A DNA stretch of 64,000 nt. Origin: JANTGF01 sp033791445. GTDB lineage: Bacteria; Bacteroidota; Bacteroidia; Bacteroidales; VadinHA17. How positions within the stretch are numbered: position 1 is the stretch's first letter; every line of letters begins with the position of its first letter. Below, in pieces: positions 8,680-18,202 of the stretch. A model generated the notes under the pieces. It made no database searches, had not been told where the DNA came from, and was given only the letters and a program-made list of their open reading frames with translations. A program made the position numbers and the translations under genes. The DNA lies in assembly GCA_033791445.1 (NCBI GenBank), contig JASJGS010000198.1, positions 1-64,000 of the forward strand. The letters are read 5' to 3'.

Positions 8680-10017
8680 TTATTTCAGCCCCATATAGGA
8701 TCTAACATTCCTGAATCCGACATAAGATTTCGAGGAATCTTGATATTCATATGAGCGTGTACTGGTTTGTAGAAAATATGCAACGTCTTTCCATGAGCCT
8801 CCACGAATAACTTTCCTTTTCATAATTGCAGGATCGTCAGGAAGTGCATTGTGTTTGTAATCAGGGTTCATGTCATGACTAAATAGATACGATGATTCGT
8901 CGTATGAACTGGATGTCCACTCTGAAACATTACCTGACATATCATATAGACCAAATTCGTTAGCTTCATAGGAACCTACCCTGTTTGAAAAGAGAGCACC
9001 ATCGTCAACATAGCGTCCACGCATAGGTTTGAAGTTTGCAAGGAAACATCCTTGATCATTTCTGGTATATAAACCACCCCATGGGTACATTGAAAAATCA
9101 AGTCCACCACGAGCAGCATGCTCCCATTCAGCTTCAGAAGGCAATCTGTACTCCTGTACAAAGGCATTGCCTTGTTCAGCCAGGTAAGAATTCAAAAATT
9201 GGGTTCTCCAAACACTAAATGCATTGGCTTGTTTCCAGGTAACACCAACTACAGGATAATCATCAAATGAAGGATGCCAGAAATACATAATAGCTTGTGG
9301 CTCATTGTATGAGAAGGTATAATCCCTGATCCAAACAAGTGTGTCTGGGTAACAATTAACCTGGTCACGCATTATAAAAGCACTACGGTCCTGGATAGGT
9401 GATTTTTCACCTTTCAGATTATATACATCACCTTCATACGATTGAGTTTCGTAGTTATAGCGGCTGGTTTCTTTTGCAGCTTGCTTGTAATCAATCCAGA
9501 AATATGAGTATACTAATTTCCTGGTATCAATTTGCTTTTTGCCAAAATAACGTTCCTCAACTGGATAATACATTTCTTCCAGGATATCCTGAATTTCTTC
9601 GTTTTCACGAGGATCGATTTGTGTTTCCCAGTCAATGATAGGAGGATCGTAAGGATCGCCATTTTCATCTACTTTAAAGAAACCATCAATCATAGCATCG
9701 CCCAGCTTATACCTGACTATTGAGTCTTTCACATAGTTTACAAACTGACGGTATTCATTATTTGTTATCTCTGTCTCATCCATCCAGAAAGCATCAACCG
9801 TAACAGTTTTACTCATTGTATTCATTGTCCAGGCAACATCCTGATCACTTGGTCCCATATTGAAACTTCCGGCAGGAATAAACATCATACCGTAAGGATC
9901 TGGTTCGAACCACTTTTTGCGACCCTGGACTCCAACAAGTTCACCATTATAAGAGCTATTACCACAGCCGCTAGCTATAATGATAATAGTTATTCCAATG
10001 ATTAGTAATTTTTTCAT
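8680..10017 (-). CDS. gldK: T9SS outer-membrane ring lipoprotein GldK/PorK
   Basis: 445 aa. The lipoprotein signal peptide has lipobox ASGC with Cys18. The body is a formylglycine-generating-enzyme/sulfatase-modifying-factor fold: FIPAGSFNMG near 46, the YRLPSEAEWEHAARGG block, YDMSGNVSEW, and a C-terminal RGGSW ... GFR block. In GldK the fold is structural, not enzymatic. It forms the periplasmic ring with GldN under the outer membrane. It lies 48 bp after the porP-type gene and 50 bp before gldL, in the canonical order K-L-M-N. Confidence 0.94.
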   Translation of the reverse strand: MKKLLIIGITIIIIASGCGNSSYNGELVGVQGRKKWFEPDPYGMMFIPAGSFNMGPSDQDVAWTMNTMSKTVTVDAFWMDETEITNNEYRQFVNYVKDSIVRYKLGDAMIDGFFKVDENGDPYDPPIIDWETQIDPRENEEIQDILEEMYYPVEERYFGKKQIDTRKLVYSYFWIDYKQAAKETSRYNYETQSYEGDVYNLKGEKSPIQDRSAFIMRDQVNCYPDTLVWIRDYTFSYNEPQAIMYFWHPSFDDYPVVGVTWKQANAFSVWRTQFLNSYLAEQGNAFVQEYRLPSEAEWEHAARGGLDFSMYPWGGLYTRNDQGCFLANFKPMRGRYVDDGALFSNRVGSYEANEFGLYDMSGNVSEWTSSSYDESSYLFSHDMNPDYKHNALPDDPAIMKRKVIRGGSWKDVAYFLQTSTRSYEYQDSSKSYVGFRNVRSYMGLK

Positions 10018-10065
10018 AGCTCTATATTATTTAGACGTGCAAAAAATGCAATTTTACTTCAAATT

Positions 10066-11007
10066 CTATAAAAACCTAACACTCTTGTATTTCTTTGGGC
10101 TTCTGTCAGTTGCAATACTGAAACAGTAGCTTATCATAAACTCATGACTCCCGGTTGTACTCTGAATTATATCAGATGTAGGGAATTCATAGGCATATCC
10201 TAATCTCATTCCATTAAACAATTGTAAACCGAGCATGCCAACTATTGCAGTCCCTGTTTTGTAAGAAACGCCTCCCCAGAATTTTTTATTGTACATAACA
10301 CTTCCATTAAATGTTATAGATGAGGTTGCACCATCCGTTACAAGTTGCATAGATGGAATAATTTCAAACAATGGATTTGGCAATTGGAAGTCATATCCAG
10401 CAGTTAAATAATACTGTCTTTTTAAAAAGGGTGTCCCTTTAGAATATTTAAATTTAGGTTCATTCAAATGTGTAGTTGAAAGCCCTACAAATAAGTTATC
10501 GGTATTATAATATAAACCAAATCCCATATCAAAAGCAAAAACGCTCTCACTATTCTCCGGGATGAGTGGATCACCTGATGGTTGCTGGTGATAATCACTT
10601 GTTGGAATATACCAATCCGGATCAAGTGTTTGATTATAAAAACCAAGGTTAACACCTATTCCCAATTTCCCTTCACCCAGGTCCAATCTGTATGCATAGG
10701 AGGCTGAAATGTTCAGGTTTTTGTAAAAGCCAGCTTTATCGCTTAATAGATACAGACCCACTCCGCTGCTTATACCAAATGGTTTAATAGGTGCATTGGC
10801 ATGGAATGATGTAGAAGCCGGAGCTCCTGAAAATCCCACCCATTGCTGACGATTCAATGCAGTAGCACAGATCATATCACTGCTTCCTGCGTATCCTGGG
10901 TTTATTGCCATTTGGTTAAACATATACTGACTAAATTGAGGATCTTGTTGAGCGATCCCGTTTATTGAAATAGATATAATAATTAATATTAATAGCTTTT
11001 TTTTCAT
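10066..11007 (-). CDS. porP: PorP/SprF-family T9SS outer-membrane protein
   Basis: 313 aa. The cleavable signal peptide (MKKKLLILIIISISINGIAQ) is followed by the family signature QDPQFSQYMFNQMAINPGYAG. A beta-barrel-like body of alternating polar and aromatic strands ends in MISYCFSI. PorP/SprF proteins sit in the outer membrane and associate with T9SS components or specific cargo. It is the first gene of the porP-gldKLMN operon. The leader directly upstream carries an 11-bp inverted repeat. Several paralogues usually occur per genome; position next to gldK favours the core PorP rather than a cargo-specific SprF. Confidence 0.9.
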   Translation of the reverse strand: MKKKLLILIIISISINGIAQQDPQFSQYMFNQMAINPGYAGSSDMICATALNRQQWVGFSGAPASTSFHANAPIKPFGISSGVGLYLLSDKAGFYKNLNISASYAYRLDLGEGKLGIGVNLGFYNQTLDPDWYIPTSDYHQQPSGDPLIPENSESVFAFDMGFGLYYNTDNLFVGLSTTHLNEPKFKYSKGTPFLKRQYYLTAGYDFQLPNPLFEIIPSMQLVTDGATSSITFNGSVMYNKKFWGGVSYKTGTAIVGMLGLQLFNGMRLGYAYEFPTSDIIQSTTGSHEFMISYCFSIATDRSPKKYKSVRFL

Positions 11008-11010
11008 AAC

Positions 11011-11062
11011 GCTTATTTTACATCAAATCCAATAATAGTCTATGTTCGAACGTAAAATAAGC
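11011..11062 (-). promoter_or_regulatory. Inverted repeat in the leader of the porP-gldKLMN operon
   Basis: A perfect 11-bp inverted repeat, GCTTATTTTAC (11011-11021) and GTAAAATAAGC (11052-11062), with 30 nt between the arms. It begins 3 bp upstream of the porP start codon. The inner region ends in the 8-bp palindrome GTTCGAAC (11044-11051). A minus-strand TATTTTTG, a good match to the TAnnTTTG -7 element, lies at 11062-11069. No -33 element at normal spacing is clear. It could be a leader hairpin that sequesters the start region or an operator; neither is shown. Confidence 0.45.
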
Positions 11063-11181
11063 AAAAATATTGTTACCTCACAAGTTTTTCATTTTCCGGA
11101 ATCTTCTTAAAACCCGGTAATTTGTTTATACAGAAAGATGTTTAAAAGGTTACTTAAATCGGAGGAAAAGTGATTGAATGA

Positions 11182-12333
11182 TTAGTTGATTTTCTGATAA
11201 GCCTTCCACCATTTGTTTGGAATATCTTGATTACCAGCCAATAGGTAATCGTCATAAGAGCAGGAGATGATATGATTATTTTTCTTTAGTGATGGGATTT
11301 CAAGCCACCACCGATTGGTTTTTTCACTTTTATAGAATACCATGTCATGTCCAATGGAGTCATGACTTACAATATATTTTACAAAGTTTTCAGAATTATC
11401 AGGTTTTTCCGCCTTTCTTTGTGAAAATCCATCAATAAAATACCATATGCACTGGGCAGCCAGATGTGAGGTCTGGTTGTTAATGTCAAATTCAGGGTTT
11501 ACTTCATTAATCATGAACATTGATAACTGATCGCTTAAGCCACTGTAACGAGCTAGTTGACATATCTCCTCGCCATAGAATCCATTTGGAGAAGGTTGAT
11601 AATTTCCAGGAGCATCGGCATGTTTTACTGAGTTGAAATCAATGCTCAGGAAATCAGCGTCTCTTATTACTGGCTCCATTTCCTTAATACTTGATTTGAC
11701 ATCACCCAGCCTGTAACTGTCATAGAAAAGGTTTTTTATGAGTTCCAGGTCATTCAGGTCAGTAAAATAGATTTGATGTCCAATGTTTGTATAATTAAAC
11801 AAAAATTTGACTTTCTCGTTGAAAATTTTTTTCAGATAGTTTTGAGAATTAAAATCATTCAACTTAGACTTAAGATCAATTCTTGAGTCAATGGTCACCA
11901 GGTTTATAATTTTTTGAATTTTTTCATAAGCAAGCATACCACTGTAAACAATATCCTGACTGCCTCCTATTATAATAGGTATAACATTATGGGATAATAA
12001 TACAATGAGCGCATCACGTAAACCATAATATGTGTCCTGAGGAGATTTTGTCTGTTTCAGGTTACCGAGATCAATGATTTTTAACCTCTTATTAAATTTA
12101 TGCAGTTTATAAAGCTGCTGCCTAATTTCATTAGGGGCAGCAGCACATCCAGTATTTTGTGAATTTCTGTCTTCCTGAACACCAAGTATTGCCAGATCAT
12201 ATTCCTCAATATCTTTAATAGGACCGTCAGGTGTATGAACATATATATTATGTCCAAACTCCATATTGGACCTCAAATAATGATTTGAAGGTTTTTCGAT
12301 ACTAACAGGGTCAAAATATTCAGTTAGGTTCAT
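11182..12333 (-). CDS. Arginase/formimidoylglutamase-fold protein with degraded metal site
   Basis: 383 aa, aligning by motif to the ureohydrolase superfamily. The three metal-binding motifs are recognisable but altered. The GGxH motif reads GGSQD (Gln126 for His), DAHxD reads DSRID (149-153, Arg151 for His) and SxDxD reads SIDFN (Asn234 for Asp). Three of the six usual Mn ligands (two His and one Asp) are lost, so hydrolase activity is unlikely. It lies 24 bp after topA on the same strand and 174 bp before porP. Its stable place next to the T9SS operon suggests a structural or regulatory role, which is inference. It could be annotated automatically as formimidoylglutamase, which I would not accept. 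Confidence 0.75.
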   Translation of the reverse strand: MNLTEYFDPVSIEKPSNHYLRSNMEFGHNIYVHTPDGPIKDIEEYDLAILGVQEDRNSQNTGCAAAPNEIRQQLYKLHKFNKRLKIIDLGNLKQTKSPQDTYYGLRDALIVLLSHNVIPIIIGGSQDIVYSGMLAYEKIQKIINLVTIDSRIDLKSKLNDFNSQNYLKKIFNEKVKFLFNYTNIGHQIYFTDLNDLELIKNLFYDSYRLGDVKSSIKEMEPVIRDADFLSIDFNSVKHADAPGNYQPSPNGFYGEEICQLARYSGLSDQLSMFMINEVNPEFDINNQTSHLAAQCIWYFIDGFSQRKAEKPDNSENFVKYIVSHDSIGHDMVFYKSEKTNRWWLEIPSLKKNNHIISCSYDDYLLAGNQDIPNKWWKAYQKIN

Positions 12334-12357
12334 TATATATAATGTAGAAAATTTAAA

Positions 12358-14676
12358 TTATTTTTTACTTCTTGGCTTTTTGCTTTTTTTACTACTGGCT
12401 ATGATCTCCATACAGTCTTCAATACTCAATGATTTTGGATCTTTACTTTTTGGAATTCGATAATTTTTCTTTTCAAATGAAATGTAGGGGCCCCAATGCC
12501 CGTTGAGAATTTTTAGCTCCTCATTTTCATCAAAAGTTTTCAGGGTTTTATTTTTATCAGCTTCTCTTTTTATTTCGATAATCTCAACGGCACGATCTGT
12601 TTCAACTGTATGGGGGTCATCTTCTTTTGGCAGTGAGTAAAATTTACCATCGTGGCGCACATAAGGTCCGAATTTACCAATTGAAACAACCAATTCTTTG
12701 TCTTCAAGAGAACCTATTGTCCGAGGGAGTTTAAAAAGCTGTAAAGCGTCTTCAAGAGTGATTGTTTCTATCCGTTGATTTTTCTGTAATCCGGCGAATT
12801 TTGGCTTATAATCGTCTCTTGGTTGGCCAAGTTGAGCTAGAGGTCCGAATCTTCCGACTTTTACAAATACTTCTTCACCCGAATCCGGATCTACCCCAAG
12901 AAGTCTTTCACCTCTTGATTTCCCTACGATTTCAAGTGACTTATCGACCTTCTGATGAAACTGTTTGTAGAATTTATCAATCATATTTGTCCACAAAAGT
13001 GAGCCGCTGGCAATTTCATCAAACTCTTTTTCAACAGATGCAGTAAAGTTGTAATCCATGATCTCTTCAAAATGATCCATCAGGAAATCATTTACAATCA
13101 TACCAATATCTGTAGGAAAAAGCTTGGCTTTTTCATAGCCATATTTTTCAATTTTTTTCATCTCAAGCAACTTTCCCTTAGATGCTTCCAGAATGGTTAT
13201 TTCTCTTTCCTGGCCAGGACGACTTTCTTTTACAACATATCCTCTTTGCTGAATTGTAGAGATGGTTGGTGCATATGTTGAAGGTCGGCCAATGCCCAAA
13301 TCTTCCATTTTCTTTACCAAGCTTGGTTCAGAATAGCGAAATGGTGGTTGAGTAAATTTCTGTGTTGCCGTAATAGATAAGCAATTCAATTTCTGACCCT
13401 GACTGAGAGGAGGCAAAATAGCAATTACTTTCTCTTCGTTATCTTCTTCTTTGGTTTCTGAATATACTTTCAGGAAACCTTCAAATTTAAAAACCTCACC
13501 CATTGCAGTAAAATAATCTTTACTTCCTGACATTGAAATAGTAGCAGTGGTTTTTTCAATTTCAGCGTTACTCATTTGTGAAGCAATGGTACGCTTTCGA
13601 ATTAAATCATAAAGCCTCTTTTCCTGGCTTCCTCCATCGATTTCTTTATTATCAAGGTACGTCGGACGAATGGCTTCATGAGCCTCTTGAGCTCCTTTGG
13701 ATTTTGTTTTGTATTTTCTAAACTGATGGAATTTTTCACCATATTCTTCCAAAATTACCTTTTTGGCCATATTTAATGCCAACGATGATAAATTTACAGA
13801 ATCAGTTCTCATATAGGTAATTTTCCCTGATTCGTATAATTTTTGGGCAACAGACATAGTTTGGGCTACTGAAAATCCGAGTTTTCTTCCAGCCTCCTGC
13901 TGCAAAGTAGAGGTAGTGAAAGGCGGGGCCGGAGACCTGCGAGATGGTTTTATATCAAGTTTCGAAATTTCAAATTCAACTTCTTCATAATTTGATAAAA
14001 ATGCATAGGCATCTTCTTTGCTTGGTATCCTTCTGGCCAGATCAGCTTGTACTTTTACTTCTTCACCATTTTTATCAGTAAACCAGAAAACTCCAGTAAC
14101 TTTATAGGTTGAGGTAGCTTCGAAAGCATGAATTTCTCTTTCTCTTTCTACTAATATTCGTACAGCCACTGATTGTACCCTGCCTGCTGAAAGTGCTGGT
14201 TGCACTTTTTTCCAAAGTACAGGTGATAACTCAAACCCAACAAGTCGATCAAGGACTCTTCTAGCCTGCTGTGCCTGTACAACATCGTTATTAATTGTTC
14301 TTGGGTTTTTTACTGCATTTTGAATGGCATCTTTTGTGATTTCATGAAATACAATTCGACGAGTATTGTCATCGGTTAATCCTAGAACCTCAGACAAATG
14401 CCAGGCAATAGCTTCTCCCTCGCGGTCTTCATCAGATGCTAGCCAAACATATCTGGCCTGCTTTTTAAGCTTTTTAAGCTCAGAAACAACTTTTTTCTTT
14501 TCAGTGGGTACAATATATTCAGGCTTATAATTGTTCTCTATATCGATACCAAAATTCTTTTTTGCAAGATCTCTTATATGACCAAAACTGGATTTAACAA
14601 GGAAATCTTTTCCAAGAAATTTCTCAATAGTTTTTGCTTTTGCAGGTGATTCAACAATTACCAGGTTCTCTGCCAT
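12358..14676 (-). CDS. topA: DNA topoisomerase I (type IA)
   Basis: 772 aa. The Toprim domain starts at the N-terminus (IVESPAKAKTI, 7-17) with the acidic SDEDREGEA motif at 81-89. The catalytic tyrosine is Tyr288 in ITYMRTDS. The C-terminus lacks the Cys4 zinc fingers of E. coli TopA. Instead it has three glycine- and aromatic-rich repeats (FGPLAQLG, FGPYVRHDG, WGPYISFEKKNY) and a lysine-rich tail, the common Bacteroidota arrangement. It relaxes negative supercoils. It is followed after 24 bp by the arginase-fold gene, so the two are probably co-transcribed, and it is divergent from the PBP gene across 254 bp. Confidence 0.96.
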   Translation of the reverse strand: MAENLVIVESPAKAKTIEKFLGKDFLVKSSFGHIRDLAKKNFGIDIENNYKPEYIVPTEKKKVVSELKKLKKQARYVWLASDEDREGEAIAWHLSEVLGLTDDNTRRIVFHEITKDAIQNAVKNPRTINNDVVQAQQARRVLDRLVGFELSPVLWKKVQPALSAGRVQSVAVRILVEREREIHAFEATSTYKVTGVFWFTDKNGEEVKVQADLARRIPSKEDAYAFLSNYEEVEFEISKLDIKPSRRSPAPPFTTSTLQQEAGRKLGFSVAQTMSVAQKLYESGKITYMRTDSVNLSSLALNMAKKVILEEYGEKFHQFRKYKTKSKGAQEAHEAIRPTYLDNKEIDGGSQEKRLYDLIRKRTIASQMSNAEIEKTTATISMSGSKDYFTAMGEVFKFEGFLKVYSETKEEDNEEKVIAILPPLSQGQKLNCLSITATQKFTQPPFRYSEPSLVKKMEDLGIGRPSTYAPTISTIQQRGYVVKESRPGQEREITILEASKGKLLEMKKIEKYGYEKAKLFPTDIGMIVNDFLMDHFEEIMDYNFTASVEKEFDEIASGSLLWTNMIDKFYKQFHQKVDKSLEIVGKSRGERLLGVDPDSGEEVFVKVGRFGPLAQLGQPRDDYKPKFAGLQKNQRIETITLEDALQLFKLPRTIGSLEDKELVVSIGKFGPYVRHDGKFYSLPKEDDPHTVETDRAVEIIEIKREADKNKTLKTFDENEELKILNGHWGPYISFEKKNYRIPKSKDPKSLSIEDCMEIIASSKKSKKPRSKK

Positions 14677-14930
14677 CTATTTTTTTATTTAATACTCGTT
14701 AAAAAATCACCACAAAGAAAAGGAAATAGCTAAGTAAGATCAAAATTTATTTTCAATTATTATTAATTTTACACCAAATAGAAGAATTATAACGAATCGA
14801 TCTTGAGGACATTTATTCAATAAATTCACACTTTTTAAGCAATTTTTTTTATTTGATAATAAAGTGTTTTAAAGTTATGGGATATCTTTTTTGTCTGTTC
14901 ATCGTTATATAAATAATAAATTTGATTTTC

Positions 14931-17285
14931 ATGAAAGAAGGTACATCAAAATACAGAAACGGAATTCGCTGGTTTTGGATTTTATTTTCCATTCCGATAA
15001 TTGTAGTGGCACTTCTTTTTGTTTTAATCTCAAAGGAAAAACTTGGGCCAATGCCTGGTTTTGAGGAGCTGGAAAACCCTGAGAATAATCTAGCTGCCGA
15101 AGTATATTCAGCAGATAGCGTTTTACTGGGCAAGTTTTATATTCAAAACCGAGTTTGGGCAGACTATGAGGAAATCTCACCCCATGTTATTGCTGCTTTA
15201 ATTGCTACTGAAGATATTAGATTTCGAAAGCATTCCGGGATTGATATACGAGGCCTGGCAAGAGTTCTTGTGAAAACAGTAATCATGGGCCAGGATCAAT
15301 CGGGTGGAGGTAGTACCATCACACAACAGCTGGCAAAGAACTTATTTCCAAGGGACACTACCCAATATAAATCATTTGTAGCCAGAAAAACTCATCTTGC
15401 CATTTCTAAATTTAAAGAATGGCAAACTGCTGCAAAACTGGAAAAGAGCTATACGAAGGAAGAGATTATTGCCATGTATTTAAATGTAATAGACTTCCTC
15501 TATCAGGCAGTAGGAATAAAATCTGCTGCCCAGGTATATTTCAATGTCGGTGTTGATTCTTTAAGTATTGATCAGTCTGCCATGCTGGTGGGAATGGTTA
15601 AAAATCCTTCTCTTTATAATCCGATTCGTGATTACAATAGAATGTTCAGTAGGAGAAACACGGTATTGTCACAGATGGTTAAATATGATTTCCTCGACCA
15701 AAGCCTGGCAGATTCCTTAAAGCAACTCCCAATTGAACTTGATTTCAGTGTTGAGGATCATAATTTGGGTGTGGCTACATATTTCAGGGAGTATTTACGT
15801 ACCGCAATGATAAAGGATGAACCAAAAAGAAAATTCTTTTTTTCCGATGAGCAATATGAAGATGCTCTTTATGAATGGAATAATAATCCTTTATATGGAT
15901 GGTGTAAGAAAAGTACCAAACCTGATGGATCAAATTACAACTTGTACAGGGATGGTATTAAAATATATACAACCATAAATTCAAAGATGCAGGAGTTTGC
16001 TGAGCAATCTGTTTCAGAGCACCTGGGATTGGATTTACAGGATGTATTCTTTTCTCATGCTAGGAATTTTAGAAACCCACCCTATTCGGACGATCTGGGT
16101 AAATCGGACATTCAGAATCTTCTTGATATATCCATGAGACGGACAGAGCGTTACAGAAAGTTGAGAAACATTGGTGCTTCCAGAGATTCAATCTTTTCTG
16201 CATTTAACACACCTGTAGAAATGAAAGTATTCTCATGGAAAGGGGATATCGATACTGTTTTGACACCAATGGATTCCATTATTTATTACAAATATTTTGC
16301 GCGATCAGGCCTTTTGAGTTTTAATCCACATTCTGGTTATGTAAAAGCTTATGTGGGGGGACCAGATTTCAGATATTTTAAGTTTGATGCTGTTAAAGCC
16401 CAGAAAAGACAGGCTGGAAGTACGATAAAGCCTTTTCTATATACGCTGGCAATGCAGGATGGTTACTCCCCTTGCTATGAGGTGCCAAATGTTCCACAAA
16501 CGTTTAAAGTTAATGACTCAACCTGGACACCAGCAAGTTCTGGGAAAAAGGAATACTGGGGCAGAATGGTAACACTAAAATGGGGACTTGCAAACTCAGA
16601 AAATTATGTATCAGCCTGGTTAATGAAGCAATTTAATCCTCAATCGGTTATTAATGTAATGCGTAAGATGGGAATCAGAAGTCATATTGATGCGGTGCCT
16701 TCTATATTCCTTGGAACTTCTATTTTTTCCTTATATGAAATGACCGGAGCTTTTGGAACATACGCCAACCAGGGAGTATATACACAACCCATATTTGTCA
16801 CACATATTAATGATAAGAATGGAGATCCAATTTCTGTTTTTCATCCGCAATCTGAGGAGGCTTTGAGTAAGGAAAATGCATACTTGATGGTAAATCTTTT
16901 GCAAGGTGTTGTTCAGGCTGGAACTGGCTCTCGTGTAAGATTTAAATATGAATTGTATAACGAGATTGGGGGCAAAACCGGAACTACTCAGAATCAATCT
17001 GATGGATGGTTTATGGGAGTAACACCAAACCTTGTAACTGGAGTTTGGACTGGATGGGAAGATAGGAGCATTCACTTTCAAAACCTGGCTCTTGGTTCAG
17101 GATCAAATATGGCATTACCTGTTTTCGGCTTATATATGCAGAAAATCTACAATGACGAATCTTTTTCCTATATGAAAGGAGATATTTTTGAACCACCGCT
17201 GGGCTTCAGCCTGGAACTGGATTGTAATAAGCAAACAAATGGCCAGGGGAATAATTACCAAATTGAAGAGGAAGATATCTATTAA
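14931..17285 (+). CDS. mrcA: Class A penicillin-binding protein (PBP1A-like transglycosylase/transpeptidase)
   Basis: I start at the ATG at 14931 (784 aa), not the TTG 9 bp earlier. A transmembrane helix spans 12-34. The GT51 glycosyltransferase domain has catalytic Glu94 in TEDIRFRKHSG and GGGSTITQQLAKNLF at 125-139. The transpeptidase domain has SxxK Ser497-T-I-Lys500, SxN at 556-558 and KTG at 682-684. It polymerises and crosslinks peptidoglycan at the inner membrane. Its stop codon overlaps that of the convergent EEP-family gene by 4 bp (TTAA), and there is no terminator hairpin between them. Confidence 0.95.
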   Translation: MKEGTSKYRNGIRWFWILFSIPIIVVALLFVLISKEKLGPMPGFEELENPENNLAAEVYSADSVLLGKFYIQNRVWADYEEISPHVIAALIATEDIRFRKHSGIDIRGLARVLVKTVIMGQDQSGGGSTITQQLAKNLFPRDTTQYKSFVARKTHLAISKFKEWQTAAKLEKSYTKEEIIAMYLNVIDFLYQAVGIKSAAQVYFNVGVDSLSIDQSAMLVGMVKNPSLYNPIRDYNRMFSRRNTVLSQMVKYDFLDQSLADSLKQLPIELDFSVEDHNLGVATYFREYLRTAMIKDEPKRKFFFSDEQYEDALYEWNNNPLYGWCKKSTKPDGSNYNLYRDGIKIYTTINSKMQEFAEQSVSEHLGLDLQDVFFSHARNFRNPPYSDDLGKSDIQNLLDISMRRTERYRKLRNIGASRDSIFSAFNTPVEMKVFSWKGDIDTVLTPMDSIIYYKYFARSGLLSFNPHSGYVKAYVGGPDFRYFKFDAVKAQKRQAGSTIKPFLYTLAMQDGYSPCYEVPNVPQTFKVNDSTWTPASSGKKEYWGRMVTLKWGLANSENYVSAWLMKQFNPQSVINVMRKMGIRSHIDAVPSIFLGTSIFSLYEMTGAFGTYANQGVYTQPIFVTHINDKNGDPISVFHPQSEEALSKENAYLMVNLLQGVVQAGTGSRVRFKYELYNEIGGKTGTTQNQSDGWFMGVTPNLVTGVWTGWEDRSIHFQNLALGSGSNMALPVFGLYMQKIYNDESFSYMKGDIFEPPLGFSLELDCNKQTNGQGNNYQIEEEDIY

Positions 17286-18184
17286 TCTTTAAAATAGATT
17301 TCACCATAAACTGGCATATGATCTGACGGACAAATGCCAGCCCATGAATCTGTAAGGACTCCATGCCGTTTCACATTGACCTGGTTTTTTGTAAAAATAT
17401 AATCAATCTTTTTCCCGGTTTTGCAAGCTTCATCAAACCCTCCTCCATAGGTGGAAACTGGGCCATAATGTGCTTGCTCTGAAAGATATTGGGCATCATA
17501 TAATACGGTTGAACCCGGAGTTTCAGTTAGCACTTCATAGGGGATATCACCGGATTCAAAATTAAAATCACCAGTAACCACTACGGGACTTTCTAAGGCA
17601 ATATTTTGGATCTCAGTGAGCAACAATCTAGCACTTTCTTTTCTTGCAGTTTTGCCACGATGATCGAAATGAGTATTGAAAAAGAAAAAAATCTCTCCCG
17701 TTTTATTATCTTCAAATTTCCCCCAGGTAACAATTCGATTTATGGCAGCATCCCATCCTTTACTTGGAATGCTAGGAGTTTCGGAAAGCCAGATGGTTCC
17801 ATCATCCAACAGGTTAAAGCGCTCTTTGAGATACATAATGGGAGCAAACTCTCCTTCTTCCTTGCCATCAGTTCTTCCAACACCAAAGCAGGCGAATTCA
17901 GGAAGCAGATTCAACAGGTCATCCCTTTGATCAATTAAGACTTCCTGCAAACCAACAATTTCGATTTTATGAAACTGGATGAGTTCAGCAACTTTATCTT
18001 TTCTGTGGGGCCAGGCATTTGTACCATCTTTAGGATTATTATATCGAATGTTGAATGAAAGTACAGCAATAGATGAGTTTTGAGATTTTGTGGGTACTAT
18101 TAAATTAGCCTCCTGAAATGAAAAAAGAAAAATTGGAATTGCAAAAAGTAGTAACTTGCTAAATACTGAATTAAGGGTTTTCAT
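17282..18184 (-). CDS. Exported endonuclease/exonuclease/phosphatase-family hydrolase
   Basis: 300 aa with an N-terminal hydrophobic export signal (residues about 10-25). The EEP-fold motifs are in order: LSFNIRYNN near 42, the metal-binding Glu in VGLQEVL, NTHFDHRG, VVTGDFNFE, KIDYIF and the terminal SDHMPVYGE. These are the catalytic Asn, Glu, Asp and His positions of the DNase I-like/sphingomyelinase superfamily, so it should be an active metal-dependent phosphodiesterase. Substrate is not predictable: extracellular DNA, phosphoinositide or sphingolipid are all possible. It ends inside the stop of the PBP gene and lies 18 bp downstream of radA. Confidence 0.85.
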   Translation of the reverse strand: MKTLNSVFSKLLLFAIPIFLFSFQEANLIVPTKSQNSSIAVLSFNIRYNNPKDGTNAWPHRKDKVAELIQFHKIEIVGLQEVLIDQRDDLLNLLPEFACFGVGRTDGKEEGEFAPIMYLKERFNLLDDGTIWLSETPSIPSKGWDAAINRIVTWGKFEDNKTGEIFFFFNTHFDHRGKTARKESARLLLTEIQNIALESPVVVTGDFNFESGDIPYEVLTETPGSTVLYDAQYLSEQAHYGPVSTYGGGFDEACKTGKKIDYIFTKNQVNVKRHGVLTDSWAGICPSDHMPVYGEIYFKD

Positions 18185-18202
18185 GATCTAAACGAATTGG
18201 GT

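Noticed and set aside
11182..12333. Functional formimidoylglutamase
   Set aside because: Three of the six metal ligands are replaced, so the enzymatic name is not supported.
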